A stretch of 64,000 nucleotides of DNA from Adiantum capillus-veneris (taxonomy: Eukaryota > Streptophyta > Polypodiopsida > Polypodiales > Pteridaceae). The DNA lies in NCBI GenBank assembly GCA_014529385.2, contig CM043971.1:94279840-94343839 (forward strand), read 5' to 3'. Every line of letters begins with the position of its first letter. Within the stretch, counting starts at the first letter, position 1. Under the pieces are notes generated by a model. It did not search any database and was not told the origin of the DNA. It saw only the letters and a list, made by a program, of their open reading frames with translations. The position numbers and the translations under genes are program-made. Of the stretch, positions 52,350 through 62,404 are shown one piece after another.

Positions 52350-55300
52350 ATGCACTTACGCTCTTGGCGGGTGCTAGAACACGAGCATATTCAGGGTGCC
52401 TCTGTTCATACGGACACCCATTACCCATCCACGATAGGCTCTAGACCCTCAGCGGGGACACAAGGTAGCACCACCCAAGACCCTAAAATAGCCGCTAGTG
52501 ATTCCTCCTCCGACTCAGAAATCATGGAAGCATACCCTACCCAAAACACTGAGAGAGAAGGCCATGCACCTCCCGAACCTCCACAGCCTAGTACTAGTAT
52601 GTTTAGCCGTTTCATGGAAACATTAGGTAGAGCTACTCGCTCGGAACCTGATGCAAATGAAGCACACGAAGGGGGTGGGGAAGTGGACTCTCCTTTCACA
52701 TCGCACGTGGACCCCACACCCCCAAAGAGTGTCCATGTGGATATCCTGCCAACTTCTTACCAAGAAGGCCCTGTTGAGTTGCCTCCTTCAGAAGTTCCCT
52801 CTAGAGTACCGTTGGTGACAAGTAAAACCACGGGGAGCAACATTGCTTCTACCTCACAAGAAACCGTTAACACGTCGACTCTAGAAGGATTGTTCATTAA
52901 TGATCATTGGACATACGACCTCCACACTGAGGCGTTGACGGATCTACACTCTGGCCACGCCTACCATGTAGGATGGATAGAGATTGTACAATCCACCTCT
53001 AGTGCCACGAGCATCGAAGATCAACAGAAAATGATCTGTAATGTTATCCATGGCATTATTCAATCAGAAAGGCAAAACCGAGGGGTAAATATACTCTCAA
53101 CTGGCCCCATGAGATTTCTGGATACGAGCAAGGCTCAACAGCCTACTCTATCACAAATGGAGACTCCTCTAATGAGCCCCGTGGACCCATCTTATGTCAT
53201 TTCACCTAGGGTCTCTATGCAATCTGAGCCTCCGAGCGACAACTTTAGCTTCCCTAACTTGGCTCAACCCTCTATTAAGGAAAACACAGTGCTCACTCCA
53301 GGGATAAGCCTGACAGAGAATGTAACGATGACATCTACGGTTAGCGCAGTGCCACTACCTAGTGTCGTAGTACCTAATATGGGGCCTCGACCGTATGTGC
53401 CTCTAGCCCCTTATGCACACATGGCCCCCACACCTCCAATTGTACCACTTGTTTATGCTCCTCGAGTGCCGCTCCCTAGCCCTTATCCGAGTGGACCTAT
53501 GCCCGGTTATGTTCCATATCCTGCATCATCCACACATATGCCAAGACCGGTACCCGTCCCTCTCCCACATATGATTCCAAGAGTACCTCCACCGGCCCTG
53601 CCTCCTCACATAGGTGACTTGGCAGCGTTTGCTCAAACCATAGGTCGATCTATCACGGAAAATATGTGTCATGCATCTGATAGAGAGCCTAGAAGTAAGG
53701 CAGTACAACTTGCCAAACTCACACAAAAATTCAATGGGGACGAAGATGCTAGAAAACACATTGAAGTGTTTGAACAAGTATGTGATTCCTTAGGGGAACG
53801 CAACGAACTACATAAGTGCAATGCCTTAAGCTTGACATTAAGTGGGAAGGCTGGAGATTGGTATAGAACCCTAAGGGTGGACGAGAAAACAATCTACCCT
53901 ACGCTTCGAAGGTTGTTTCTAAAGGAGTACATACGAGAAGGTGTGCTTTGGGGTGTAGCATCTCAGCTACAGAAGGCCGAACGTAAGGAAGGAGAGTCAG
54001 TAAGGGACTTCATTAGTCGTCTAAAGCACTTAAACTCTCGCTGCCCTGTAAATGAGCGCTTCAACAATAACCAACTGCTTGATCGACTCATTCGAGGGTT
54101 GAGGAATGAAGGAATCTATAATGGACTAGTGATTAGAGGTATCACAACCTGGGAAGATGTCACTGCCAATGCAATCCAATTAGAGGACAACTTGATGATA
54201 GCAGGCATGAGGGTGTCTACTGACACGAGATCCACTAGCTTACAAGCCATTGAGTATGAACCCATGACTGCAAAGCCCATTGCCAATGAGGCAAAGGTAT
54301 TTGAGACATTCTTGACAGACCTCACCAAGGCAATCCAAGAGTCTCTTAAGGATAATCGACCCCCTCAAAATAGTCACATGTATCCAAGAAGGGAGCAACA
54401 ATGGTGTTCCATTTGCTTAGGTCCACATAGCACTAGTGAGTGCCCTACGTTTAGAGTAAAATTTAATGGAACTTGCAACGCATGTGGTAGGTATGGTCAT
54501 CAAGCTAAGGATTGTTTAATGATCAAACGTATGATGGCAAATAGACCACCTGTAGCGTGGACGGATGCACCTCGAGCTCCTGTATTGATGCCTGCTCCAC
54601 CTGTTGAGAAACTACCGCAACACATGGTCCCTAGATCTCAAAATGTTGTACAAGCTACACCGCTACCACCTCCTATGCTAGGACCGCAGCCCCCGCATCC
54701 AAGAGTCGCCCCTATGAACCAAGTGGGTTGCGAGCCATCTAATGCTTATGCAGATGGCTGTGAGGAGGAAATAGACACTAGTATTGCCTACGGACTTGAT
54801 ACATTGGAAGAGTGTCCTATATACTACATGGAAGATTGTTGGGGGAAAGTCAAGCCGGTTTATCAAGCTGCTGCTCTTGCATCCAGAGGTCAAAATATCA
54901 ACACCCAGGCTAGGAGGCCACCTCTTCAATGCTACGAGTGTGGTGGACCACATCAGGCAGCGGAGTGCCCTATTAGGCTGCAAAAGAATGTTGCACAGAT
55001 GCAAATGAATCAAGGGAGCACTTCTGCAATGCCAATACTCACATGTAATCGTTGTGGCATAGATCACTTGATTGCCCAATGCCCCTATAACCCAAATGCA
55101 CCTAAAATCACACCCCTAAATTTGGTTGAAATTGCTAGTGTGACATCGCCAATACCACCCGTCGCACCCGCTTATGCGATTACACGGTCCATGCTTCAAG
55201 GGCCAGGCCATATCCTTGAAGAGAGAGATACCGCGTCAGTTATCCAAGCAAAGAAAAAGAAGACACGAAGGAAGAGGTCGCAGAATACGGGAAATTCAAA

Positions 55301-58300
55301 GCCAAGTTCCAAAACAAACATAGGAACAGGAGATGACCACGTGTATATGAATGACCTCGAGGATGATTCAGATTCAATCGAGAAAATGGAGACTAGAACC
55401 AATACCACAAAGGGAAAGACCGACAAAGAAAACCGTAACATGGAACCAAATGAAAACCGAATAAGAGAAAACCATAAAGAGCCTTTGAAAACACCACAAG
55501 TGTTTCCAAATGCAATCCAAGACCCCCAAGATAAACTAGAGGGGCAAAAAGGGAAGAATCGTAAAAAGAAGATTGGGACGTACCCAAACCCAGTAGACGA
55601 GATTGAGCAGGTGAAACATCTAAGAGGTTTAGTGGAGGAGACTCAAGGGGAACTAGAACCAGAACCCATGCATGTCAAAATTCATGACACAGTGTTTCCC
55701 ACGCAAGTTCATCCACCCCACATGAACCATAGACCGTTAGACATATCTAGTATCTTCCAAGAAGGGAGTGAGGACGGGACATCAGAAAGTGAGCATACAC
55801 CTTTCTTGTTGGAAAGGATGTTTAACGAAGGAATACCCGATCCCATTGAGGAATATGAGATTCCATCCTCACCAGTTCCTAGTCAAGGACCTACACCCTG
55901 TAAAATGCCAATGAATGTTGCCAAACTAGTGGACTTCATGTCTTCTGAGGTCCGAACCACGATCATAGCAAAGCTGTATGGAGATCCTGAGTTATTCCTT
56001 GCACTTCGAGCATTCCTTAACGGAGAGCTACGAACGGGATTACCGCAGTTTGCGCAACCAAATAGGCCTGACTCGATTATGATTGATGAGGAAAATCATG
56101 TGCAATCACTTGACTTAGATGGACACGAGTCTGTGATCGAGGTACCCATTAACGAATTAGGGCAGTATTTTGAAGGCGACGAGTCTAATGCGACCCTACC
56201 CATCACTACCAAGGGATTAACTATAAAGGGAATTCTTGATGGTGGTGCGGGAGTTAGCATCGTTACAAAAGATTGTTGGAAATCCATGGGAAAACCCCGC
56301 CTCAGTGTTACTAACATTGTGGTAAAGATGGCAAATGGTACCATAGCCAAACCTATGGGGATGCTCACGGATCTTAAGATCAAAGTTCTAGGGCACAAGG
56401 TACGACATACGTTCATTGTAATGGATTTCTCTAAACACCTTATGTCATATGAAATGATTTTAGGACAACCATTCATGAGGGAAGCACAAATGGTTCGCGA
56501 TTGGTCTAAAAATCATGTCTATTTGCAATTCCAAGACTCTGTCCTTAGAGTGGATTTGGTGACTGGTAAGGTACACCCCTTAGGGAGTAAAACCATTATT
56601 GATCATCGCTCTGACACCACAGTTCACTCGGCCCCACTACAATATTGTTACACTTGTAAGAAGGATACAGACATTGGCCAAGATTCTCCTTACATGGATG
56701 TGTTACCGGGTATGACGGAATCAGACAACGTAGACTGGGTACACCTAGCTGCAACCATAGATACCTGGGGAAATAGAGGAACCACTTGGGTCACACCAGA
56801 GGGGGAAGAGGTACCACAAATTGCACCTCTGAACATGATAAGTGCCATACATGCATCTTCTAAGGGCAAGGCAATTGTGGACCAATCTGACAGTGACACC
56901 GATAGCTCAATAGAAGACTTTAACCAACACGACTCAGACACTGACTTCCAGAGTGAAACGGATTCGGAATCTCATGAATTAAAGAGTGGAGCAAGTTCAG
57001 AGTCAAAAAATTCGGAAGGACCGAGCACATCAACCCATGATAGCTCCTCCGAGAGTGAAGAGGACACCAACGAGGACTCCTTTAGTGAGCCAGATCTAAA
57101 TGCAAATCAAAAGCAGGTCTCAAATAAGAAAAATAAAAACCTTAAGAGGCGTCGATATCGAGCCAATGTACGTGCTAGGATAAAAAAGAAGAGATCCTCA
57201 GCAGAATGGCTCAGTTATATAGGAGCATGTGATGCTCATCGAAAATTGGTAGACAATTGGGGTGAATATCTCCAAAATGTTATGTGGTGTAGACCACGAC
57301 CCCATGACATAGCTCAATTAGAGATCATAGACAAGCCAAAGTTGAGCCGCACTGCAAGGAGGCGTCAAAACCAAGAGTTAGCTCGACAACACAAGAAAGC
57401 AGAAATGGAAGCACAAACCAAAGCACAACCAGAATCCACAGACTTGCATCCTGCACCAGAACATTTTAAATCTTACACCACACGGGAAGCAAAGGTTGTG
57501 TACACAAAAGCCCAAAGAATACCTATCGATGGGAATAATGGAATCTATGATGGTCCGGCAACAATTAAAGAAATAAAATTAGCCGACCCCGGTGAAGAAT
57601 CAAAACATGTTTTTATTGCCCAAGACATCACAGAAGTTGAAGAGGCGGTCCTCAAAGAGCTTCTCAAGGAATTCAAGGACATATTCGCTTGGACATACCA
57701 TGATATGAAAGGTGTTCCACCTTCTGTGGTCCAACATACAATCCCTATGATTAGCACTGCGAAGCCCGTACAACAAAGACCCTACCCAATGAATCCTAAG
57801 TACGCAAAGATCATTCAAGAAGAACTAGAAAAGCTTATCAAATGTGGGTTCATATATCCTATTGAACACTCTGAATGGGTGTCTCCAATAGTTATCGTGC
57901 CAAAAAAGAATGGGAAACTCAGGGTATGCGTGGACCTCAAAAAAGTTAATGCAGCTACTAGAAGAGACCATTACCCCCTACCATATTCCGAACATGTACT
58001 CGAAAGAGTTGCAGGCAAGGAAGCTTATAGCTTTCTAGATGGGTACTCAGGCTACAACCAAATCACGATAGCGCTAGAGGACCAAGCTAAAACTGCCTTC
58101 ATCACGGAATTTGGCGTGTTTGCATTTTGTGTGATGGCTTTTGGCTTAACAAATGCCCCTGCTACATTCCAACGATTAATAAACACTGCTTTTAAAGAAT
58201 ATTTGAGAGAGTTTTGTGAAGCTTTCTTAGACGACCTTTGTGTTTACTCTTCTTGGAAAGAACATCTATCATGTTTGCGGAAGGTGTTTGAAAAGTGTAG

Positions 58301-58928
58301 GTTATATCGTATCTCATTGAACCCGTTCAAATGCCAATTTTGGGTCAAGCATTTTGTTATTTTAGGGCATATAGTATCCAAGAATGCTATCTCAACCGAT
58401 GAGAGCAAAATTAAAGTGATTCTAGAGTTACCACCACCAACCAATTACAAGGGAGTTCAAAGGTTCATGGGACACGTGGGTTATTATCGACCGTTTATTT
58501 TATTTTTCGCTGAGATAGCACGTCCTTTGTACAAGCTTCTCATTGAATTTAAATGGACTGAAGAGTGTGACCAGGCCTATGAACAATTGAAGAAAACACT
58601 AGCAAGTGCTCCGATTTTAAGGACACCTAACCGGGATGTCATTTTCCATGTGCATATTGATGCATCAAACTTTGCTATTGGGTGTGTTCTCACTGAACCA
58701 GGAGAACATAAATTGGACTATCCCATTAGGTTTGCAAGCCGTCAATTGAACGATGCTGAAAGGAACTACACCACTACAGAGCGAGAAGGTTTGGCAATGG
58801 TTTATGCAGTAAAGAAATTTCGCTACTACCTTCTGGCAAACAAGTTTTCATTTTATGTGGATCATCAAGCGTTGCTGTATCTGGTAAACAAGCCATGCTC
58901 CACAAGAAGAATCACACGATGGTTGTAA
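52350..58928 (+). CDS. Element D Gag-PR-RT-RNaseH polyprotein (2192 codons)
   Basis: From ATG (MHLRSWRVLEH). A long Pro/Ser-rich N-terminus; Gag core near residues 460-640; four zinc knuckles (CSICLGPHSTSEC about 685, CNACGRYGHQAKDC about 709, CYECGGPHQAAEC about 861, CNRCGIDHLIAQC about 899); a basic/acidic linker; retropepsin with DGGA at about 1297 and ILGQPF; a second acidic linker; RT from about 1825 with FLDD at about 1960; RNase H with HIDAS, TTTERE and YVDHQAL intact. A TAA at 58926 interrupts what is otherwise a continuous frame into integrase. Much longer than the usual Ty3 Gag-Pol because of the linkers. Confidence 0.92.
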   Translation: MHLRSWRVLEHEHIQGASVHTDTHYPSTIGSRPSAGTQGSTTQDPKIAASDSSSDSEIMEAYPTQNTEREGHAPPEPPQPSTSMFSRFMETLGRATRSEPDANEAHEGGGEVDSPFTSHVDPTPPKSVHVDILPTSYQEGPVELPPSEVPSRVPLVTSKTTGSNIASTSQETVNTSTLEGLFINDHWTYDLHTEALTDLHSGHAYHVGWIEIVQSTSSATSIEDQQKMICNVIHGIIQSERQNRGVNILSTGPMRFLDTSKAQQPTLSQMETPLMSPVDPSYVISPRVSMQSEPPSDNFSFPNLAQPSIKENTVLTPGISLTENVTMTSTVSAVPLPSVVVPNMGPRPYVPLAPYAHMAPTPPIVPLVYAPRVPLPSPYPSGPMPGYVPYPASSTHMPRPVPVPLPHMIPRVPPPALPPHIGDLAAFAQTIGRSITENMCHASDREPRSKAVQLAKLTQKFNGDEDARKHIEVFEQVCDSLGERNELHKCNALSLTLSGKAGDWYRTLRVDEKTIYPTLRRLFLKEYIREGVLWGVASQLQKAERKEGESVRDFISRLKHLNSRCPVNERFNNNQLLDRLIRGLRNEGIYNGLVIRGITTWEDVTANAIQLEDNLMIAGMRVSTDTRSTSLQAIEYEPMTAKPIANEAKVFETFLTDLTKAIQESLKDNRPPQNSHMYPRREQQWCSICLGPHSTSECPTFRVKFNGTCNACGRYGHQAKDCLMIKRMMANRPPVAWTDAPRAPVLMPAPPVEKLPQHMVPRSQNVVQATPLPPPMLGPQPPHPRVAPMNQVGCEPSNAYADGCEEEIDTSIAYGLDTLEECPIYYMEDCWGKVKPVYQAAALASRGQNINTQARRPPLQCYECGGPHQAAECPIRLQKNVAQMQMNQGSTSAMPILTCNRCGIDHLIAQCPYNPNAPKITPLNLVEIASVTSPIPPVAPAYAITRSMLQGPGHILEERDTASVIQAKKKKTRRKRSQNTGNSKPSSKTNIGTGDDHVYMNDLEDDSDSIEKMETRTNTTKGKTDKENRNMEPNENRIRENHKEPLKTPQVFPNAIQDPQDKLEGQKGKNRKKKIGTYPNPVDEIEQVKHLRGLVEETQGELEPEPMHVKIHDTVFPTQVHPPHMNHRPLDISSIFQEGSEDGTSESEHTPFLLERMFNEGIPDPIEEYEIPSSPVPSQGPTPCKMPMNVAKLVDFMSSEVRTTIIAKLYGDPELFLALRAFLNGELRTGLPQFAQPNRPDSIMIDEENHVQSLDLDGHESVIEVPINELGQYFEGDESNATLPITTKGLTIKGILDGGAGVSIVTKDCWKSMGKPRLSVTNIVVKMANGTIAKPMGMLTDLKIKVLGHKVRHTFIVMDFSKHLMSYEMILGQPFMREAQMVRDWSKNHVYLQFQDSVLRVDLVTGKVHPLGSKTIIDHRSDTTVHSAPLQYCYTCKKDTDIGQDSPYMDVLPGMTESDNVDWVHLAATIDTWGNRGTTWVTPEGEEVPQIAPLNMISAIHASSKGKAIVDQSDSDTDSSIEDFNQHDSDTDFQSETDSESHELKSGASSESKNSEGPSTSTHDSSSESEEDTNEDSFSEPDLNANQKQVSNKKNKNLKRRRYRANVRARIKKKRSSAEWLSYIGACDAHRKLVDNWGEYLQNVMWCRPRPHDIAQLEIIDKPKLSRTARRRQNQELARQHKKAEMEAQTKAQPESTDLHPAPEHFKSYTTREAKVVYTKAQRIPIDGNNGIYDGPATIKEIKLADPGEESKHVFIAQDITEVEEAVLKELLKEFKDIFAWTYHDMKGVPPSVVQHTIPMISTAKPVQQRPYPMNPKYAKIIQEELEKLIKCGFIYPIEHSEWVSPIVIVPKKNGKLRVCVDLKKVNAATRRDHYPLPYSEHVLERVAGKEAYSFLDGYSGYNQITIALEDQAKTAFITEFGVFAFCVMAFGLTNAPATFQRLINTAFKEYLREFCEAFLDDLCVYSSWKEHLSCLRKVFEKCRLYRISLNPFKCQFWVKHFVILGHIVSKNAISTDESKIKVILELPPPTNYKGVQRFMGHVGYYRPFILFFAEIARPLYKLLIEFKWTEECDQAYEQLKKTLASAPILRTPNRDVIFHVHIDASNFAIGCVLTEPGEHKLDYPIRFASRQLNDAERNYTTTEREGLAMVYAVKKFRYYLLANKFSFYVDHQALLYLVNKPCSTRRITRWL

Positions 58929-60200
58929 ATTCTTCTGGAGTTTGATTTCACGATTGTAGTGAGACTCGGTAAAAGGTACGTCATGGCTGATCATTTGTCT
59001 CGCATACCCAATGGTGAAGCCCCTACAGGAGTTGATGATGAATTACCCGATACTTCCCTATTCATAGTTGAGACTATGCCTGAATGGAGTGAGAACATTG
59101 TTAACTTTTTAGTTAATGGTTTTCCACCCAAGGAACTTTGTAAGGATATCGCTCGAAGGCTAGTAAAAGACTGTGAACCCTATTGTTTGATTGCCGGAAC
59201 TCTGTATAGATTAGGCAAGGACGATATTCTTAGGCGTTGTGCCCGCGAGGATGAATATTTGTATATCTTGCAAGAAGCACATATGGGCATAGCAGGAGGA
59301 CATTTTTCAGGAGACGTGACTGCTAGAAAGGTGCTGCAATCAGGCTATTGGTGGCCAACTTTATTTAAGGATGCATCACTTTTTACAAAAGGGTGTGATG
59401 AGTGCCAACGTTACAAGACCACACAGCGCAAAGACAGAATGCCCTTACATCCTATTAAAGTAACCCAACCATTTGAAAAATGGGGCTTAGACTTTGTAGG
59501 TCCAATCAGTCCCGCAGCTCGCAACACTCAATCTCGATATATTCTAGTTGCTACGGACTATGTAACAAAGTGGGCTGAAGCTAAGGCTTCACAAAAAGCT
59601 AACGCGAGGACAACAGCTAAGTTTCTTTTTGAGAACATTATCACAAGATTTGGTTGCCCTTTTGAAATTGTTAGTGATAATGGTACCCATTTTATAAATG
59701 AGGTAATAAGAGAGCTTACCACGACCTTTATGATATCCCACCATAAGTCTACACCTTATTACCCGCAAGCTAATGGACAAGCCGAGAGCACCAACAAGAC
59801 TCTAATATCTATTTTAACCAAGACGGTAGAAGCTCATCGCACTGATTGGGATTTGAAGTTGACATCTGCTCTATGGGCTTATCGTACTGCTTATAAAGTG
59901 GCTATTAATTGTACGCCATTCAAAATGGTATACGGCCAAGAAGCGGTTATGCCTTGGGAGTTTGTCATTCCTAGTCTTAGGGTAGCTTCGCAAGAAGGAT
60001 GGAATGGTAACCCCTTAACCGAGCGTTTGTATATCTTAGAAAAACTAGACGAAGAGAGACAGTTGGCTGTGCAAAATGCTCTTGTGGAAAAGGATAGGAG
60101 AAAGAAGTGGTTTGATCGCCATGTGAAGGACAAGGACATCAAAGTTGGTGATAAAGTCCTTATGTATGGAGTACGTAAAGAGAAGAAAAAGTTGAAATAG
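58929..60200 (+). CDS. Element D integrase, same frame after a stop codon
   Basis: In the same frame as the preceding polyprotein; ADHLSRIPNG closes RNase H. Zinc finger HMGIAGGH / CDECQ; catalytic core WGLDFVGP, VSDNGTHF and GQAESTN (D, D, E present); then the post-core region. A TAG at 60198 separates it from the GPY/F-like KGPYRV that follows in frame. Two single stops suggest a recently degraded copy or, less likely, readthrough. Confidence 0.9.
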   Translation: MLLEFDFTIVVRLGKRYVMADHLSRIPNGEAPTGVDDELPDTSLFIVETMPEWSENIVNFLVNGFPPKELCKDIARRLVKDCEPYCLIAGTLYRLGKDDILRRCAREDEYLYILQEAHMGIAGGHFSGDVTARKVLQSGYWWPTLFKDASLFTKGCDECQRYKTTQRKDRMPLHPIKVTQPFEKWGLDFVGPISPAARNTQSRYILVATDYVTKWAEAKASQKANARTTAKFLFENIITRFGCPFEIVSDNGTHFINEVIRELTTTFMISHHKSTPYYPQANGQAESTNKTLISILTKTVEAHRTDWDLKLTSALWAYRTAYKVAINCTPFKMVYGQEAVMPWEFVIPSLRVASQEGWNGNPLTERLYILEKLDEERQLAVQNALVEKDRRKKWFDRHVKDKDIKVGDKVLMYGVRKEKKKLK

Positions 60201-61124
60201 GTTGGTAAAGGACCATATAGAGTATGTGAAATTACCCCACAAGGTACCCTTCGTGTGGAAACTCTTGATGGAGTTGAAACCATTGGATTCCTCAATGGGA
60301 GTAAATTCAAAAGATATTATGATCCTTTAAGCCAAGAAGAACTACGGGCCATTCATCAAAAGAAGGCCGCCAAAGGACAAACCGAGTTAAACAAGATACA
60401 AGCTCAAGCTGAGGCTAAGGAGCGACAACAACGTATAAGACAAAAACGAGAGGCTAACCTTGGAGTCACAAATGCATTCCACGTGGAAATCGAAGAGGAT
60501 GGGTTGGACTCTGACACACCTCTACGATACCCTATTGAGTTTAATAGTGCCTATGGAAAAGTGCTATATAACGCCTTATTGGACACGGGTGCTAAATATA
60601 ATCTGCTCTCCTATGGGGTGTGGTGTCAGTTAGGGAAGACACCTCTATCTGAGAGTATTATCCAATTCAAGGGTGTCAACAAGAAAAAAACTACGGTTTT
60701 TGGAATCTGGCACACTTCTGTCAGTTATGACAATGGAATTTTCTGAGCTCAAGACTTTTTGGTCATGCCTACTGGAACTATGGAGGGTAATATAAACCTA
60801 GGCCGCACGTGGATGATAGCCACCAAATGCACTATTGATTGGGGGACTGGGGGTGTTACAACGCAAAAACCAACTCTTAGCCCTACCACTCAAGCCATAG
60901 TCCCTGAGATATTGCCTAAGGAAATAAAACCCAAGACATTGCATGTCCAGGAGGTTGAACCATACGTCCCCATAGCCCAACTCTCTAGAGCTTCAATTGA
61001 TGTAGTTGAAAGAAAGCTTGAGACACACAAGAACCATCCTAATATAACAGAGAAAACATACAAGTGGGTCCCTAAAGCCTCTGTAGTGAGCATGGTTGAT
61101 GCAAAAAAAACGGAAACCTCGTAA
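60201..61124 (+). CDS. Element D second retropepsin-like domain, downstream of integrase
   Basis: Continues in frame: KGPYRVCEITPQG (GPY/F module), a Gln/Lys-rich helical linker, then YPIEFNSAYGKVLYNALLDTGAKYNLLS, with the catalytic DTGA at about 60582-60593, and further on NLGRTWMI and TIDW, the pattern that closes retropepsins (ILGRPW...DW). One TGA at 60744 lies between the two halves. The normal protease upstream has DGGA instead. After the domain comes a linker with KWVPK. I know of no described Ty3 element with a protease in this position; the identification rests on motif pattern. Confidence 0.6.
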
Positions 61125-61701
61125 GAACCGTCCCACTCACTCCAAGAAATGTAAAGAAACGTTGCGTTGGATTCCTAAACGACTATTGGAAGCCCAAGGA
61201 TACTATGAAGGAAATGATCAAATCTGGGTGCCCAAACGTAAAGTGTACTCTTACTTGTCACCTGGCCCATGTAAACCCAATCATGTGGCTCCAAAACAAA
61301 TTGAAAATCGAGGAAAGGAAAAAATCATGGAATGTTACACACCCGATCTAGAGCTAGTTTGGGTACCAAAGAAAGAACGATTTGTTACACCTAGCTCAGG
61401 AACAGGGAAATCAAATGAAGCTTCTTGCTCTTCATGTAGTTCCTATACGCAAATAGAAGCTTCGACACAACCTCCACCTACCACTGTACATATCCATACA
61501 AGCACGAAAGAGTTTGCACCTCCCGGGGTAAGTTCACCACCTACAACAACGTTGCAAATAAAATCATGGGAGAGTACCTTGCCACCCTTGCAACTAGATG
61601 AAATGCATAGGGCGGTCGAAAACTATTGGTTGAAACCTTCACCCATAACAACTTGGAACAATTGGTTTCAAAAGGTGACGACCTCATTCCAAAAGATATG
61701 A
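61096..61701 (+). pseudogene. Element D C-terminal tail with W(V/I)PK repeats
   Basis: In the +1 frame relative to the preceding part, the switch falling at an A8 run (about 61105). RWIPK, IWVPK and VWVPK at about 61168, 61225 and 61360 continue the series begun by KWVPK at 61065 in the previous frame, so this was one protein broken by an indel. The rest is Ser/Thr/Pro-rich. Ends at 61701, eight bases before the purine tract. Function unknown. Confidence 0.6.
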
Positions 61702-61708
61702 TCTACCC

Positions 61709-61720
61709 AAGGAAGGGGGG
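61709..61720 (+). other. Polypurine tract of element D
   Basis: AAGGAAGGGGGG, followed by AG and TGTTTGCTAAC at 61723. The first 11 bases after it nearly match the start of the 5' LTR (TGTTTGTTAAC), but the sequence then diverges. Confidence 0.65.
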
Positions 61721-61796
61721 AGTGTTTGCTAACATCAATCATTCACTCGCTCCCCTCTCAACCTTCCTCCCTGACCTCTCAATTCCAATCTTAGGG

Positions 61797-61981
61797 AATG
61801 TATATATATAGCCTTATACTCACAAAAAACAAAAATAGTAAAGAGCAAGAGCGACTAGCAACGAGAGAGCACCCTATCAGATCTTACATATAAGTCCAAA
61901 TTCACCGTGTCAATTCAAGCAACACACAAAAACAACTCTTATGTTTTAAAGGCCTAACCAAATCTATCTGTCTTGTGAGAA
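61797..61981 (+). promoter_or_regulatory. TATA box and 5' leader before the 140-codon frame
   Basis: GTATATATATAG at 61800-61811, about 175 bases upstream of the ATG at 61982; the ATG context GAGAAATGGC is a good plant start. Confidence 0.45.
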
Positions 61982-62404
61982 ATGGCTACTTCACCAGAGG
62001 CATGCACTTCTATTTTTGATGAAAGGTACTCTTTGTCTTTTCCTCAAGTGTTCTACGTATGCTACCCTATACTTTCTTGCGAATGGGATTTGCTAGAGAG
62101 CCTTGCATGTGAGAGAAATTTTGAGGAGTTAGAATGGCTGATACGTCTATGGCTAACTAGTGATCCCTACCCAGTAGAGAATGCGTCTCCAATGGCACAT
62201 GCTTATTCTTTTTCACAAGATGAGTATCCACGCATCGCGAGGTTCTTGATTAGCATGCTTGCACAAGAGGATGATGAAGAGGAACTAATAGAGACCGAGG
62301 AAGACTATGGCCTCACGGACAACAATTTTATTTATCTAGATGATGAGGATAGAGGCCTAGCCTTAGGGTGGCCACCCGGTTTATATAATATCCTCTTTCC
62401 TTGA
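61982..62404 (+). CDS. 140-codon reading frame in the 3' region of element D
   Basis: Begins MATSPEACTSIFDERY, ends NILFP; Trp-rich central part (CEWDLLESL, EELEWLIRLW) and a strongly acidic C-terminal half (AQEDDEEELIETEEDYG). No signal peptide, no membrane segment, no domain I recognise. It lies where env-like or accessory frames occur in some plant Ty3 elements. There is only a weak resemblance (LSF, then a D-x-L block) to element A leader ORF 2b, which I do not count as evidence. Confidence 0.5.
   Translation: MATSPEACTSIFDERYSLSFPQVFYVCYPILSCEWDLLESLACERNFEELEWLIRLWLTSDPYPVENASPMAHAYSFSQDEYPRIARFLISMLAQEDDEEELIETEEDYGLTDNNFIYLDDEDRGLALGWPPGLYNILFP

Noticed and set aside
61982-62404. Env-like protein
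   Set aside because: No signal peptide, transmembrane segment or coiled coil is visible, so I did not call it env despite its position.
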